DNA of 64,000 bases. Source: JAGOFO01 sp964522105. Its GTDB lineage: Bacteria; Myxococcota_A; UBA9042; DTJE01. Positions 36,001 through 44,065 of this stretch are shown one piece after another; positions within the stretch are counted from its first letter, which is position 1, and each line of letters begins with the position of its first letter. Under the pieces are notes generated by a model, which saw only the letters and a program-made list of their open reading frames with translations, had not been told where the DNA came from and ran no database searches. The DNA lies in assembly GCA_964522105.1 (NCBI GenBank), contig CAZFVA010000017.1:1-64000 (forward strand). Reading direction: 5' to 3'. The position numbers and the translations under genes are program-made.

Positions 36001-38452
36001 CATCGGCGATTATGACATCACAATAAATGGCACGTTGCTTGTCGCCGGTACAGGGGCTCAGCCTGTCCTGTTCACTGTCTTCGGAACGGACCACAAGCAC
36101 GCGAAGGCGTGGAACCGCATCATTATCAACGGCACAGGATCGCAGGTCAGGAATGCCGTGTTCGAATTTGCCGACACTGCCTTCGAGGTCAAAAAAGACC
36201 TGTTGATGGAAGACACCGAGATTCGTTACTGCACCGAAGGTGTGCGGTCGAACGCTTCGGCGGCCAGTTCAACGTTTACCCGTGTCGTTCTGCGTGAAAA
36301 CGTCACTAACGGCCTGTATGTTTCATCGGGGACCGTGGCCGCTGATGACTGCCTGTTTACTTCAAATGGTGCGCGTGGCGTTTACGTCATGGGCGGGACG
36401 TTCAACCTCAGCAACAGCGAGGTTTCGGCCAATGGTGCTGCCGGGATCGAGTACATGCGGGCGGGTGGCGGCCTTATTACCAGGAACGTGATCACTGGTA
36501 ACAGATACGAAGGCGTGCGAATCTGGACTGACTCGACAACCGATCCGACGCCGGTTGTGAACTACAACAACATTACGGGCAACGCGACAGCAGGCGCCAT
36601 TGTTACAGGTGACTTGAATCTGTCTGTAAGTACCGATGCCAACTATTACGGTACCAAGTTAAGCGGTACATGGACCAATCCCGTTAACACGACAATTGAA
36701 CGGGTCTATATGTCCTATTCTGAAGTTGACAGTGGCTATGACTACATCAGTGGCGGCGTGAAGAAGGATTCGGGGTCGGGCGTTGATATCGCAGTCGGCG
36801 AATCCGGGGTCAGCAGATGGTATGACACCACATCGTACGGGGCTAAGACAATTATTGCCTACGTGGCGGACTATTACAGCTCAAGTTATTATGGAACAAC
36901 GACCGTTACGAAGGCCGCCTATCTGGATCCCGCTGCCGTCCGGGAGGCTACCGCCATTACACGGTCGGGCACGATTGATATGCGCCATAACTATTTCGGG
37001 GTGTTTCCGAATGTTCTTGATGTGGTAACGCTTGGCACGGCGACGGCCGCCAACTTGCAGGGGTTCGTCGGGGTGCCTTTTGACGCTTCGTGGTCCAAAG
37101 GCATCTACTTTGGTGGTGAAACGATTTCTGCGGAAACGACCTGGATCGGCACGGTTTACATTACCGGCGACCTGACGTTCTCGGGCACCAGTCTGACAGT
37201 TCAGGCCGGTTCGCAGATTCTTTTTGCGCCGGTTGATCAAGATCGTAACGGCGTCGGGGACTACGACCTGAATCTTTCCAACACCATGTTTACGGTCAAT
37301 GGCATGTCGGGTTCGACGGTTCTGTTCAGCACTGTCGGTGGAGTGGCCAACGGATTCCAGGAGGTCAAGGTGTCGGGCACCAGCCTCAGTGATATCAATT
37401 ACACGGTGTTTGAAAATGGTAATACCGGCCTGCACCTGGAAACCGGCAACCACGGGGTGGCGGACTGTACTTTCCAGGATAACGCTGCCAACGGATTGTG
37501 GCTGAGGTCAAACGGCAGTACATATTCGGCCACTGTGTCCGGCGGTACCTTAAAGCGTAACGGTCGTGGCGTTGTGGTTGAATCATGCAGGAATTTGACG
37601 CTGGACAGGGTCTTGATTGAAGACAACATCGGCGACGGTCTTGTGGTTTCAACTTCAACGACGTCTCTGGAGGTTACCAGCACTACTGTGCGCCGCAACG
37701 GTGGTAACGGCGTAAATCTCACAAATTCCAGCGTCGGGATTGATCACTGCAATATTCAGTACAACGGTATGAGTGGTGTGCGCTATCAGGGAATTTCGGC
37801 CGGCAGTCTGTCGAACTCAAACGTGAAGTTTAATGACAAACAAGGCATCCTGCTTGTCAGCGCAAGTGGAAATCCTGCACCGGTCATAAATGCGAACAAC
37901 ATATACGGGAACTCGCTGAAGTCAGGGATCGAGGTCGCCAATCCTGCCCAGGCCGCTGTTACCGACTCCAGCTACTATGGAACGAGGTGGTCATCCGGTT
38001 GGTCCACCCCGGGTAATCAGATCATCCAGTGGATTCGGGCCACGTACTCTGAAATTGACAGCGGCTACGACTACATCCAGGGTATGGTCAGTTCTGATTC
38101 GACCTCGGGCGGTAGCGTCTATGCACCTTCAAGCAGTGCGCCGACCCGGTTTGTTGACATCGAGAGTTACGCCGTAAAAACAATTTTTGCCGGCGTTGCA
38201 GATTATTATTCGTCATCTTACAGCGGCACCATGACGGTCGACGTGGCCATGTATTCGGTGTCCAACGTCCCGACGATTATCCACCCGACCGAACTGGCGG
38301 CGGCAACCGATGCCGGCCAGGTCAACTGCAAGGCCAATTACTGGGGCACTTTCCCGGACGTTCAACCGCGCTTTACGCTTGGTCGCTCGGACGCCATCGA
38401 CTTCCAGAATTTCGTCGGGTCCGAAGTAAGCGGTGCCGGTCCGTTGCCGTAG
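33089..38452 (+). CDS. Giant modular surface lipoprotein: Cys-repeats, lamin-tail, PKD, beta-helices
   Basis: 1787 residues; AGGGGG before the ATG. Cys23 (VTGGC) is the likely lipid site, then an Asp/Ser/Thr linker. Residues about 55-475 hold eight repeats of 52-54 residues, each with six or more Cys and a core DYNxDGCLEWG. A lamin-tail domain follows (about 483-650: LIDEVMVDSTSSPDSDSFVE, LSGWRLVGV). Next are a PKD domain (SFDASDSDDPDG, FDFGD, KAGTFSVSVTITD), an Ig-like domain and another PKD (VDASSSRDTET, RMEVKDA). From about residue 925 two similar halves of right-handed beta-helix repeats follow, starting with TWTGTIVITGDVTVPAG and TWIGTVYITGDLTFSG. Each half ends with SEVDSGYDYI or SEIDSGYDYI. 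It is probably a large adhesin or polysaccharide-binding surface protein. Confidence 0.88.
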   Translation: MNRMSLSVSGVLSVVFLLVTGGCAGGSNPSDTDISGSDSGHEVVLTDTVTDHGPTCTNECPDESARECVEGGYRTCTDLDDDGCVEWTLPTECGIGTSCKTGYCTSSCASQTCTAVGAKSCGTGNQVLECGDFDTDGCLQWGNPVECTESLVCSRGFCANTCSSECSVIGAKKCQANSVVTCGDYNTDGCYEWGDATDCGGQFCSNGACAAQCQDECTSIGSRQCELDGFVLCDEYDNDGCLEWGTVLYCGKDQVCSNGFCAVECSAGCTVQGARKCQINSVITCGNYNGDECLEWGSPVPCDTGLVCGGGNCASQCSNDCFVVNSRQCDVSGSVVVCGDYNEDGCLEWGTPTPCDTDLVCSGGNCGLACSNACEVGNSRQCVAGSTNQFKVCNDYNEDGCMEWGSSQQCEGELVCSGGNCAMTCSNDCTIQDERKCVVGNAWTKCQDYNDDGCLEWGTSVYCEAWEECDAGACEPLAPPATILIDEVMVDSTSSPDSDSFVELWGPADTDLSGWRLVGVNGSDQDEYQSVTLVGVIGSDGRFVVAHPDSQASIHDMGDQFAANVDFQNGPDSIQLRYGDTVVDAIGYGTFAVDDFFAGEGSPVPKPLANHSLARDLSHTDTGDNLADFSELSSPTPGAANQDVNEAPTAQLKCPGTGILGQSLSFDASDSDDPDGTLTTFAFDFGDLSSVVSGSDATVEHVFSKAGTFSVSVTITDNRGATDEAGCQVAIGDDNAPTVDFIRPANDTQVTQGSSVSVLVNPSAVPGRSITKVDLLVGGVATGLSDDSAPYEFTYVVPANEPNNSTLTLQAKATDSVGSVGIGSVNLLVRNDAPVASFTAVVSGEKQITVDASSSRDTETAAAELVVRWDFTNDGTWDTGWSTEKIVLHTYPADGQYTIRMEVKDAIDQTASSTRDITLSSIQYVGGTVNTTTWTGTIVITGDVTVPAGQTLTVAAGTSVQFAYIDQDTNGIGDYDITINGTLLVAGTGAQPVLFTVFGTDHKHAKAWNRIIINGTGSQVRNAVFEFADTAFEVKKDLLMEDTEIRYCTEGVRSNASAASSTFTRVVLRENVTNGLYVSSGTVAADDCLFTSNGARGVYVMGGTFNLSNSEVSANGAAGIEYMRAGGGLITRNVITGNRYEGVRIWTDSTTDPTPVVNYNNITGNATAGAIVTGDLNLSVSTDANYYGTKLSGTWTNPVNTTIERVYMSYSEVDSGYDYISGGVKKDSGSGVDIAVGESGVSRWYDTTSYGAKTIIAYVADYYSSSYYGTTTVTKAAYLDPAAVREATAITRSGTIDMRHNYFGVFPNVLDVVTLGTATAANLQGFVGVPFDASWSKGIYFGGETISAETTWIGTVYITGDLTFSGTSLTVQAGSQILFAPVDQDRNGVGDYDLNLSNTMFTVNGMSGSTVLFSTVGGVANGFQEVKVSGTSLSDINYTVFENGNTGLHLETGNHGVADCTFQDNAANGLWLRSNGSTYSATVSGGTLKRNGRGVVVESCRNLTLDRVLIEDNIGDGLVVSTSTTSLEVTSTTVRRNGGNGVNLTNSSVGIDHCNIQYNGMSGVRYQGISAGSLSNSNVKFNDKQGILLVSASGNPAPVINANNIYGNSLKSGIEVANPAQAAVTDSSYYGTRWSSGWSTPGNQIIQWIRATYSEIDSGYDYIQGMVSSDSTSGGSVYAPSSSAPTRFVDIESYAVKTIFAGVADYYSSSYSGTMTVDVAMYSVSNVPTIIHPTELAAATDAGQVNCKANYWGTFPDVQPRFTLGRSDAIDFQNFVGSEVSGAGPLP
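33250..34515 (+). repeat. Eight tandem Cys-rich repeats in the giant lipoprotein
   Basis: Unit length 154-165 bases (52-54 codons). The conserved block encodes Asp-Gly-Cys-(Leu/Val/Met/Tyr)-(Glu/Gln)-Trp-Gly. Copies differ at the DNA level, so this is an old duplication kept by selection on the protein, not a recent slippage product. Confidence 0.85.
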
Positions 38453-38459
38453 CAGTTTC

Positions 38460-39512
38460 TTATTTTGAACAAGGTAGATCCAGTGTTGCCATGCCGATCC
38501 GTTCGACGCCTTCGGCCCACTCGTCACGCGCATTGAAGTACATGCGGATTTGATCGCCTTCCCGAACTGTGTCGAACGCATAAACGAACGCCTTTTTCCA
38601 TCCATCGTGTGACGGTTTGACGATCGGAAAGTCGCAGACATAGTCCCATTTCAGGCCGTCCGCGCTGCTTAAAACTTCAATGGCGCTTCTGCTTTTGCCT
38701 TCATTGTCCTTGTATATGCCGTTGTTCAGGGCGATGAACCGGCCACCCACCTTTTCATCCAGCAGTTTGATCGATCCTGCGCCCATGTTCATCAGGGGGT
38801 TCGACAGGTCAGGCGAGATAAGCGGTGTGGCATTTTTGGTGTATGGGCCCATGATGTTATCTGCCGTTGCGACCCCGATGTGACGCGGTTCATAGAAGTT
38901 GCATTCCGGGATGAATACGTTGCTGGCGCTGTAATAAAGCCAGTATTGTTTCAGATCGGCGCGGTACATCAGATAGGGGTTTCCTATTGTGCCGTTCGGG
39001 TCTGTTTCCCAGGAAAGCTCCGGTTTCAGCAGGACGACCGGCGTTTCCCAGTTCAACAGGTCAGCGCTTGTTGAATACAGCATTTCAGATGCGTCCATGC
39101 CGGCGTACTGTTCTACAAAGATGTAATAAACAGGCTGTAAACCGCTCTGGTCGGTGAATACAAACGGTCTGACGACGCCCATGCCAAACAACGTGTCCGG
39201 GAGCATTTCCCAGGCGATTCCGTCTGGCGATGTCAGGTGGTGAATTCCCAGGAATCCATAAGCGAACATGTGCCACACGCCGTCCGGTGCCTCGTCAGGC
39301 TGGATAACGGCAGGATCGCCTATCAGCCAGTCCCCTTCCGCAGGCTGGATCAGCGGATTTGACGGATGTTCCGTCCAGTTGCAAAGCAGATCCGCCAGAT
39401 CTATGGACGTGTCATTTGAATACCAGCACGTTCCTTGTTCCACGTCTGCGGTGCATGACATAAAAATCAGGCTCGAAAGCAGGAATATGCCGGTCATAAG
39501 CGTTTTGTTCAT
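38460..39512 (-). CDS. GH43/GH32-like five-bladed propeller lipoprotein
   Basis: 350 residues; signal peptide with LIFMSC (Cys20). HPSNPLIQP, GDPAVIQPDEAPDGVWHMFA, SPDGIAWEML, RPFVFTDQSGL, YSTSADLLNWETP, GNPYLMYRADLKQYWLYYSA and SSADGLKWDYV are the repeating blade motifs of GH43/GH32/GH62-like five-bladed propellers. An acidic residue in GDPAV fits the first catalytic position of such enzymes, but the full triad cannot be assigned with confidence. It could be a glycosidase or a carbohydrate-binding protein. It ends eight bases from the convergent giant lipoprotein. Confidence 0.65.
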   Translation of the reverse strand: MNKTLMTGIFLLSSLIFMSCTADVEQGTCWYSNDTSIDLADLLCNWTEHPSNPLIQPAEGDWLIGDPAVIQPDEAPDGVWHMFAYGFLGIHHLTSPDGIAWEMLPDTLFGMGVVRPFVFTDQSGLQPVYYIFVEQYAGMDASEMLYSTSADLLNWETPVVLLKPELSWETDPNGTIGNPYLMYRADLKQYWLYYSASNVFIPECNFYEPRHIGVATADNIMGPYTKNATPLISPDLSNPLMNMGAGSIKLLDEKVGGRFIALNNGIYKDNEGKSRSAIEVLSSADGLKWDYVCDFPIVKPSHDGWKKAFVYAFDTVREGDQIRMYFNARDEWAEGVERIGMATLDLPCSK

Positions 39513-39566
39513 CAGCGTAACTCCTGTTCAACTGACCTGTATGATAGTCGCAAATAACAAGGGACG

Positions 39567-39589
39567 AAGATTTCAGCGGCCTGAATCTT
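39567..39589. promoter_or_regulatory. Imperfect inverted repeat between divergent genes
   Basis: AAGATTTCAG, CGGC, CTGAATCTT; one base is missing in the right arm. It sits between the GH43-like gene and the divergent hypothetical gene, and might be a shared operator. Confidence 0.2.
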
Positions 39590-39648
39590 GCCGGTTTACA
39601 AATATTTTCCATTACTTGATGTAGAAATCTTGATTTTCAAGTTTAGTA

Positions 39649-40203
39649 ATGGATAATCGCATCATCAAGAGGACTTGGGGTACCGGTATGAAAGGCGTAA
39701 TTCCTTCTTATCAATTTGCCAGAGCGCAAGATGATGAAATTACAGTTAATGTTGGTCAGGTGATGGTTAAAGGTCGGATTAATTCACTCAGCCAGCGGCG
39801 GATAGCGGTTGAACTGCTCGAGCCGTTCCGGTGCGAAGAGACGATTGGAGCCTGCCTGCCATCAAAGGAATACGCGCATACAGTTCATTTTCAATATTCC
39901 GAGATACATCCGTCAGGTCGGCAGGTCCTTTCATCTTTCGGGGAAGAAGAAGCCCGCGAATTGACTGAAGACTTGTATCTGGCTGTGACGGCCGCCCGCG
40001 ACCTGCGTGTTCAGATGCAGGAGCTGTACAACAGGGCATGGAAGCTTGCCGGCGTCGTAGTTGACAGCACTGCCGCCGAAATGCCCCCGGCCGTCGAGTC
40101 CGAATTTGTCGGTCTTGTGTTCGGTATCCTTCCGGAAAACGTTATAAGCCCCTATCCGGTAGTCAATTGCTGGATGCGCTATTTCCGCGATTCCGTCGTG
40201 TAA
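39649..40203 (+). CDS. Hypothetical protein
   Basis: 184 residues, no signal peptide. Residues 27-70 look like a small beta-barrel (DEITVNVGQVMVKGRINSLS, RRIAVELLEPFRC), then a helical part with LTEDLYLAVTAARDLRVQMQELY. It is not recognised as a known family. The ATG at 39688 with GGGG upstream (MKGVIPSYQ) is an alternative start, because the first ATG has no clear binding site. The MFS gene follows 47 bases later on the same strand. Confidence 0.55.
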   Translation: MDNRIIKRTWGTGMKGVIPSYQFARAQDDEITVNVGQVMVKGRINSLSQRRIAVELLEPFRCEETIGACLPSKEYAHTVHFQYSEIHPSGRQVLSSFGEEEARELTEDLYLAVTAARDLRVQMQELYNRAWKLAGVVVDSTAAEMPPAVESEFVGLVFGILPENVISPYPVVNCWMRYFRDSVV

Positions 40204-40216
40204 AACCCCCATTCTG

Positions 40217-40245
40217 TTGACACACCGCTGCGCATCCATTATCAA
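40217..40245 (+). promoter_or_regulatory. Strong promoter-like sequence at the start of the MFS gene
   Basis: TTGACA (6 of 6) is followed after exactly 17 bases by TATCAA (4 of 6). The -10 ends only five bases before the annotated ATG, so transcription would start at or very near the start codon. Confidence 0.45.
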
Positions 40246-40250
40246 GGGGC

Positions 40251-41549
40251 ATGGCGGATTTTGACAAAAATGACCCGTTATCCACCGATGTTCCGATGCC
40301 ATTTGACGGTACAATTCCGCCTGCCGCCGCCCTGCCATCCATGTTTGCTTCTCTGCGCCACCGTAATTACAGGCTGTTTTTCTTTGGGCAATTGATTTCG
40401 TTAATCGGGCTGTGGATGCACAACGCGGCGCAGTCGTGGCTTGTGTATGAAATGACCGGGTCCAAGACGATGCTCGGCCTGACGATGGTCGCGGAAACTT
40501 TACCGATATTCCTGTTTTCAACGTGGGGCGGGGTTCTGGCCGATCGGTACCCGAAGCGCAAGATTCTGTATGTGACTCAGTCGATCGAGGCCGCGCTGGC
40601 GCTGATTCTGGCAGTCCTGGTTTTCACGGACTCGGTTCAGGTCTGGCACATCATGGTTCTGGCGGCCCTGCTCGGCATTGATTCCGGCTTTGAGGCGCCG
40701 GCCCGCCAGTCGTTCACGATAGAAATGGTCGGCCGAAAAGACTTGATGAACGCCATTGGTCTGATTTCCTCAGTTTTTCACGGTGCACGTATTGTCGGCC
40801 CGGCCATCGCCGGTCTGGTAATTGCCGCGTGGGGCACAGGCATCTGTTTTCTTGTAAATGGTCTCAGTTTTGGCGCCCTGATTATTGCGCTTGCGGCGAT
40901 GCGCCTGCTTCCGAAGCCTGCCGATGAAACCAGCAGCAAGGGCTTTTCAATGCATCATGCCTTGAAGGGTTTCAGGGTTGTAAAGCGCACTCCGGCAGTA
41001 CTTGGCCTGATATGCCTGACGTTTACGGTGGGTGTGTTCGGGTGGTCGTATATCGTGCTTCTTCCTGCCATAGCAAAGGACACTTTTGGTGTGGCTGCCG
41101 ATGGTTACGGCGTGATGATGTCTGCAAGCGGCGTCGGGTCCGTAATCGGGGCACTGTGGCTTGCGTCGTCACGTCGCATCAATAACGGCCGACATTTGAT
41201 CAGCGGTTCGATGCTGCTGTTTTCAATCGCGACAATCATATTTTCGCAGACTGCTTCATACGTGGTGGCCTTGATAGTGCTGGTTCCGATCGGGTTCGGG
41301 ATGACGACTTTCTTTTCAAGTACCGACGCGCTTATCCAGACCAGTGTTGACGATGACGTGCGCGGGCGTGTCATGGGGGTAGTGGCCCTCGTGTGGGGCG
41401 CAATGATGCCGCTCGGGTCTCTGCTGGCCGGGACTGTTGCTGAAGTGCTTGGCAGTGGAACGACCGTTTTTCTTGGTGCGGTCTTTGTCGGATGTGGCGG
41501 TATTGCTGCCCTGCTTGTTCTGCCGAAAGGTCTGACGCTCGGGCGCTGA
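40251..41549 (+). CDS. MFS transporter of the EntS/DHA3 (MFS_3) type
   Basis: 432 residues with twelve membrane segments and a 30-residue cytoplasmic N-terminus. Typical of the family: FASLRHRNYRLFFFGQLIS at the start, GLWMHNAAQSWLVYEMTGS, GGVLADRYPKRKILY (motif A between segments 2 and 3) and GFEAPARQSFTIEMVG. Such proteins export siderophores or small lipophilic molecules by proton antiport. No siderophore genes are near. Start chosen at ATG with AAGGGG; a later Met (16 or 31) would fit the promoter overlap noted at this site. Converges with the kinase gene. Confidence 0.9.
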   Translation: MADFDKNDPLSTDVPMPFDGTIPPAAALPSMFASLRHRNYRLFFFGQLISLIGLWMHNAAQSWLVYEMTGSKTMLGLTMVAETLPIFLFSTWGGVLADRYPKRKILYVTQSIEAALALILAVLVFTDSVQVWHIMVLAALLGIDSGFEAPARQSFTIEMVGRKDLMNAIGLISSVFHGARIVGPAIAGLVIAAWGTGICFLVNGLSFGALIIALAAMRLLPKPADETSSKGFSMHHALKGFRVVKRTPAVLGLICLTFTVGVFGWSYIVLLPAIAKDTFGVAADGYGVMMSASGVGSVIGALWLASSRRINNGRHLISGSMLLFSIATIIFSQTASYVVALIVLVPIGFGMTTFFSSTDALIQTSVDDDVRGRVMGVVALVWGAMMPLGSLLAGTVAEVLGSGTTVFLGAVFVGCGGIAALLVLPKGLTLGR

Positions 41550-41568
41550 CCATCCCCCCATGGATATT

Positions 41569-43893
41569 TCAGTCCAGCAGTTTGCTTACTATTGATGACA
41601 GCTCTGTCACGTGGAAAGGTTTCTGAAGGAAAGGCATGCCCTGGTCAATCCGGCTGCCATTGATTATTGTGGTGTCAATGTACCCTGACATAAGAAGGAT
41701 TTTCATGTCCGGCATCGTGTTTTTAAGCTGCTGAGCCAGCTCTACTCCGCTCATTTCGGGCATGACGACGTCGGATATGATTAAGTCCGGTAACGTTTCC
41801 CCCTGCATGATGATCTGCAGCGCTTCCTTTCCGTTTGATGCAGTTGTCACGCGGTAATTCAACTCTTCGAGGATGTCTTTCAGGAATGTAAGAAGCATGG
41901 GTTCATCTTCAACAACCAGAATATGCTGGTTGGTTCCTGCTTCCAGACCGTCGATCTTTCCCTTATGGACTGGCGGAAGGTCAGGTAATGTGAAAGGAAG
42001 ATAGATTTTGAAGGTGGAACCTACGTTCGGCTCGCTGAACACCTCGATGCCGCCCCCGGATTGTTTTACAACTCCGTAAACGGTCGAAAGGCCCAGCCCG
42101 GTCCCTTTGCTTTTGTCTTTTGTGGAAAAGAATGGCTCGAATATTCTTTCTTTAAGCGATTCATCCATGCCGCATCCGTTGTCCGTAACTGTCAGAACAA
42201 GATGAACGCCGGGTTGAAGCCCTTCCATAAATGAACAGTCTTTCTGGCTCAGTATCTTTGCGCCTGTTTCAATGACTATCCTGCCGCTGCCGTGTATCGC
42301 ATCCCGCGCATTCACAATCAGATTCATCAAAATCTGATCAAACTGGCCGGGGTCTATCTTTACAGGACAGATGTCCTGGGGCAGGTTTGTGACCAGTTCA
42401 ATGTTTTCCCCGATCACCCTGCGTAACATCTTTTCAAGATTGATAATCCGGTCGTTGACGTTCACCACTTCAGCCTGCAGCGGAAGGTTTCGGCTGAATG
42501 CCATCAACTGGCGCGTCAGCGTGGCCGACCTGTTTCCGGCTTCAATTATCTGATTCACTGAATTAAGCAGCCTTTCGGCGCCTGGCGGTCTGCGGATGAT
42601 GTCTTCGCTGTATCCAAGTATTATGCCGAGCATGTTGTTGAAGTCATGGGCGACGCCGCCGGCAAGTTGCCCGATTGCTTCAAGTTTCTGGCTCTGGCGG
42701 AAACGTTCTTCCAGTGTGTCTTTTTCCTGCTGAAGGCGCATATATTCAGTCATGTCCATGTTTACGACTATGGCGCCTTCGATATTTCCGCCATGGCCGA
42801 TTATTGGTGCGGTTGAGTTCAGGATAGTTCTTTTGCGGCCGTCAAAAGCGTCAATTTCAAGCAACTCATTCAGGATTGTTATCCCTTTGTTTATAGCGTG
42901 GGCCAGTGACCAGTCGTCAGGCGCCACCGGTTCCCCGGAGGGCAACCTGCGGGCATTGAATATTCCGTATTCCTGCTGTCCTACCAGTCGTTCAGCCCCC
43001 CAGATTTTGCGCCCGGCTTCGTTGCTTCGGATCAGTCTGCCCCTGGAGTCGGAAAGCCACAGCCCGACCGGCACGACTTCAAATATCTTCACAAGCAGCT
43101 TTTCGCTTGAAGAAAGCTCATCAAAAGCCAACTGCAAGGCGGTGATATCCTGAACCGTACCGACCAGTGTTTCTGGAATTCCAGAAGGCCCTGTCTTGTA
43201 ACGGCCAGTCTCCTGAACCCACTTGATTCGTCCGTCCGACATAATCAGGCGGTGTTTGAATGCGTAAGTAGTAAGGCCGCTGAGTGATTTTTCGAATTCC
43301 TGATCCAGTGCCTGCCTGTCGTCAGGGTGGACAAATTCAAGGAACGATTCGTGTGACTCAGGGATTTCAGTTCTTTTCGTTTCGAACATCTCGTAGATTG
43401 AGTCCGACCAGGTCAAATTATGTGTGGCGAGGTCAAGTTCCCATCTGCCGATTCCGGCGGCTTTCTGGACTTCATTATTGGCTTGTTCCGCCTTTTGTCT
43501 TCGGGCTTCAATGTCGAGTGTGGTAATCCCGAACGCCAGGGCTTCTGCCGTAGCTGTCAGAAAGGAGTGTTCGTCCGGTCCGATTTCCGAGTCGGGGTCG
43601 CGCAGGACATCCATGGAACCGACTGATTCCCCGCGATGTACCAATTGATAAGACACGCTCGGGTGGTCATCTTCGTTGCCGCAGGCGGCGGTCAGGCCTG
43701 TTCGGTGGCGCCCGGTTTCGATTCTCAGTCGTAAGCCTTTGTATCCACCATGACCTGCCAGCACATCACAGGCATCCTTTGTCAGCGTTTCAACGCTGTC
43801 GGCCTTAAAAATTAGTTGACTGATTTTCGAGAAGGTTTTCAGGAAAGGCTCAGTAACTCGGGCATTTTGTTGGAATTGTCCGGTAAAGTTCAT
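41569..43893 (-). CDS. Hybrid histidine kinase with GAF, two PAS and receiver domains
   Basis: 774 residues, no membrane segment, so a soluble sensor. Domain order: GAF-like (about 25-165), PAS_3 (about 185-285, GIGRWELDLATHNLTWSDS, FVHPDDR), PAS (about 290-400), HisKA with VAHDFNNMLGIILGY (phospho-His in AHDF), HATPase_c with NLIVNARDAI (N box), DNGCGMDE (G1) and GTGLGLSTVYG (G2), then a receiver domain (about 650-774: VVEDEP, phospho-Asp in LIISDVVMPEMSGVEL, and the conserved Lys in FLQKPF). This is the layout of orphan hybrid kinases; no partner regulator is adjacent, and the signal is unknown. A palindrome lies 64 bases upstream. Confidence 0.93.
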   Translation of the reverse strand: MNFTGQFQQNARVTEPFLKTFSKISQLIFKADSVETLTKDACDVLAGHGGYKGLRLRIETGRHRTGLTAACGNEDDHPSVSYQLVHRGESVGSMDVLRDPDSEIGPDEHSFLTATAEALAFGITTLDIEARRQKAEQANNEVQKAAGIGRWELDLATHNLTWSDSIYEMFETKRTEIPESHESFLEFVHPDDRQALDQEFEKSLSGLTTYAFKHRLIMSDGRIKWVQETGRYKTGPSGIPETLVGTVQDITALQLAFDELSSSEKLLVKIFEVVPVGLWLSDSRGRLIRSNEAGRKIWGAERLVGQQEYGIFNARRLPSGEPVAPDDWSLAHAINKGITILNELLEIDAFDGRKRTILNSTAPIIGHGGNIEGAIVVNMDMTEYMRLQQEKDTLEERFRQSQKLEAIGQLAGGVAHDFNNMLGIILGYSEDIIRRPPGAERLLNSVNQIIEAGNRSATLTRQLMAFSRNLPLQAEVVNVNDRIINLEKMLRRVIGENIELVTNLPQDICPVKIDPGQFDQILMNLIVNARDAIHGSGRIVIETGAKILSQKDCSFMEGLQPGVHLVLTVTDNGCGMDESLKERIFEPFFSTKDKSKGTGLGLSTVYGVVKQSGGGIEVFSEPNVGSTFKIYLPFTLPDLPPVHKGKIDGLEAGTNQHILVVEDEPMLLTFLKDILEELNYRVTTASNGKEALQIIMQGETLPDLIISDVVMPEMSGVELAQQLKNTMPDMKILLMSGYIDTTIINGSRIDQGMPFLQKPFHVTELSSIVSKLLD

Positions 43894-43956
43894 TTGCCCC
43901 CCTTAAAATCCGATTAGCACCCAAGGACACCCCGTATCGGGATCAAAATTCTATGA

Positions 43957-43974
43957 TGTAGTAATACTACTACA
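43957..43974. promoter_or_regulatory. Palindrome upstream of the hybrid kinase
   Basis: TGTAGTA, ATAC, TACTACA: seven paired bases on either side, 64 bases before the kinase ATG. A likely operator for an unknown regulator. Confidence 0.4.
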
Positions 43975-44065
43975 AACTGGTTTGATTGTAACCATAAGTT
44001 ATTGTACAGAATTGACTGGTCACGGACAGGTTCGCAATCTGCGATCGTCGGGGCGTTGGACGTGG

